From the NCBI GenBank assembly GCA_021186555.1, contig JAJKFL010000427.1, positions 15,482,005 through 15,546,004 on the forward strand: a stretch of 64,000 bases of DNA. The letters are read 5' to 3'. The notes below the pieces were generated by a model. The model ran no database searches, had not been told where the DNA came from, and was given only the letters and a program-made list of their open reading frames with translations. The translations under genes and the position numbers were made by a program. This document shows, in pieces, positions 62,830 through 64,000 of this stretch (the stretch's first letter is position 1; each line of letters opens with the position of its first letter). The DNA is from Reticulitermes speratus (lineage: Eukaryota; Arthropoda; Insecta; Blattodea; Rhinotermitidae).

Positions 62830-62990
62830 GTGGTTTGTCCTATGCTATAATACCGTGCAAAGTGGTAGGTTGGTACCAATTTATGTACAGGATGAATACA
62901 TGTCTTTCACCTCCATCTGTCCTGAAGATGAAAGCAGTATGCCGAAACTAATAAACAGACAAACAATGTACATCTAAAAGATGCTTATTT
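62830..62990 (+). repeat. G-class element
   Basis: CTATGCTATAATACCGTGCA, AAGTGGTAGGTTGGTACC on the left, then CCTCCATCTGTCCTGAAGAT, GAAAGCAGTATGCCGAAACT. CTGAAGA is at 62922-62928 and GAAAC at 62943-62947, with a short GCA/TGC stem. Confidence 0.6.
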
Positions 62991-63130
62991 ATTTATTTAA
63001 GATCCAATATATTTGGGCTGATCACCATCTTGAGGGATCATACAGATACATGTACAAAGATTTAAGTTCCCTGAAGATGGCGATCAGCCGAATCATGTCC
63101 GGTCTTAAATAAATAAACATCTTTTAAATA
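62972..63130. repeat. Fold-back element, about 55-bp arms
   Basis: Left arm AAAGATGCTTATTTATTTAT, TTAAGATCC, GGGCTGATCACCATCTTGAG, GGA. Right arm TTCCCTGAAGATGGCGATCA, GCCGAATCATG, GGTCTTAAATAAATAAACAT, CTTT. The right arm has CTGAAGA (63071-63077), T, GGC-loop-GCC, GAATC. A short TSD is not evident. Confidence 0.8.
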
Positions 63131-63613
63131 TCACACTTTATTGGCCTCTCTGCCTTTTTACACTGGTGTACACTGTTACAGTGTGCTATAAAATAAGTGT
63201 GCTGAAGTATTTGCATCCACCTGCGACTGCACAATAAGTCGTAAGCCAGAAGACCAAAACAAGTAACACTCCGGCAGTAAAACTTGCAGTGCCAAAGTTC
63301 GTCACTGGACATTACCTTCAGTTGTTCAGCCAACCTCACATTCGTACAGCCTATCCTGTCGTTTCTTATTCACATACCATTTCCGATCTTCTAACTGGAA
63401 GTTTTACAAAAGCTATTCTCCAGTAAAGTTCTGTGCGCATTCCTCGTATCTTCCAACTCATCAATGTACCCAGCCAATCACTGCTTCCTAGATTTCAAAC
63501 TTCTCGCAGTAAAACGTGGCCTATATCAACAATCATATTACTCTTTGCGTCACATCCTGATCTGCTCCATTACTTCATCCTTCTTAGGCCTTAAGACCAA
63601 ATATTTTCATAAA
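63131..63613. other. Unassigned sequence
   Basis: Nothing recognised. Confidence 0.3.
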
Positions 63614-63801
63614 TACAGCCGAACTCGGTTATAACGCCATGAAAGGACTGAATATTTTGTGTCGTTATAAACGAGTGTTGTCCTAACACAGGACTATAAT
63701 GTTACGGCTAATAGCAAGGAATTAATTGGTAGCACAGAATATCTGACGCTATAGACGAGGTGTCGCATTAACCGATGTCGTTATAACCGTGTTTGACTGT
63801 A
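63614..63801. mobile_element. Short DNA transposon (MITE), copy 2, intact ends
   Basis: TA (63614-63615), then CAGCCGAACTCGGTTATAAC at the left end and GTTATAACCGTGTTTGACTG at the right end (63799), then TA (63800-63801). 184 bp, no coding frame. Nearly full-length match, in opposite orientation, to 18417-18601. CAGT ends and a TA target fit the Tc1/mariner superfamily. Confidence 0.92.
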
Positions 63802-64000
63802 CTTTGTTTTCAGACACTTGTAATAGGCTAAGCAGTTACAATAACGCCAGATATAGTGCTCCCACCACTAAGTCGCTGTGTATATGGCAGAAACAGTTAG
63901 CACAAGTGTCTTTAAACATTTACACTCTCAAGTATCTTAAGAAGTTTGGGAGCAGCCGGCTGTGTTGTTCGTGCTAACGGCCTTGGAAACTAACACTGTC
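63802..64000. other. Unassigned sequence to the window edge
   Basis: The 62-codon frame at 63789-63977 begins inside the MITE and has no known domain. Confidence 0.3.

Overview
This window looks like intergenic or intronic DNA from a large, AT-rich, repeat-filled animal genome, most probably an insect. A blattodean (cockroach or termite) is my best guess. That guess rests on the style of the tRNA-derived SINEs, the two LINE tails and the many fold-back repeats, and is recognition rather than proof. Nothing bacterial is present: no operons, no genuine tRNA or rRNA genes, no CRISPR. Almost every open reading frame of 60 codons or more lies inside a repeat or shows no coding character.

The best host coding sequence is one internal exon on the minus strand (27852-28070, 219 bp). 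It is open over 72 codons, has consensus splice sites and is richer in GC than its surroundings, so part of the window is probably intron of a minus-strand gene that I cannot name. A second, much weaker exon candidate is at 58155-58297 on the plus strand.

I use my own labels for the repeats. SINE A, B, C and D have tRNA-like heads with A and B boxes. H is a fifth, less clear SINE-like family. LINE-A and LINE-B are non-LTR retrotransposon 3-prime ends. F, I, J and P are unclassified dispersed families. G and G-prime are fold-back elements containing a hairpin flanked by CTGANGA and CGAAAC. There are also two types of short TA-flanked inverted-repeat DNA element and one broken mariner. Several nestings give relative ages: mariner and SINE D sit in F copies, SINE C in H, SINE D in G-prime, and a short poly(A) insertion in a compound SINE A.

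Layout: 1-5 kb LINE-A scraps, then two adjacent minisatellites (62 bp and 28 bp units). 5-8 kb SINE C cluster. 8-14 kb mostly unassigned with G and LINE-A fragments. 14-15 kb SINE B and a near-perfect 112-bp-arm palindrome with target-site duplication (TSD). 16.5-21.5 kb short DNA elements, F, SINE B and C. 22-25 kb SINE A, LINE-A, SINE C. 26-29 kb second palindrome with TSD, the exon, and a G palindrome. 30-32 kb the best LINE-A copy and the mariner. 33-42 kb alternating SINEs, F, P and a third palindrome with TSD. 42-46 kb G elements and a compound SINE with three tandem tRNA-like heads inside a single 12-bp TSD. 47.6-48 kb a 29-bp minisatellite. 51-55 kb LINE-B. 56-60 kb SINE A and D with TSDs, and a 35/38-bp minisatellite. 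61-64 kb G-type elements and a second copy of the 18.4-kb DNA element.

The most interesting signal is the G class. At many loci the same RNA-like motif recurs with different but complementary stem sequences. Three loci are inverted dimers flanked by 12-14 bp direct repeats. This suggests a retroelement that copies a structured RNA, possibly related to Penelope-like elements and their hammerhead ribozymes.
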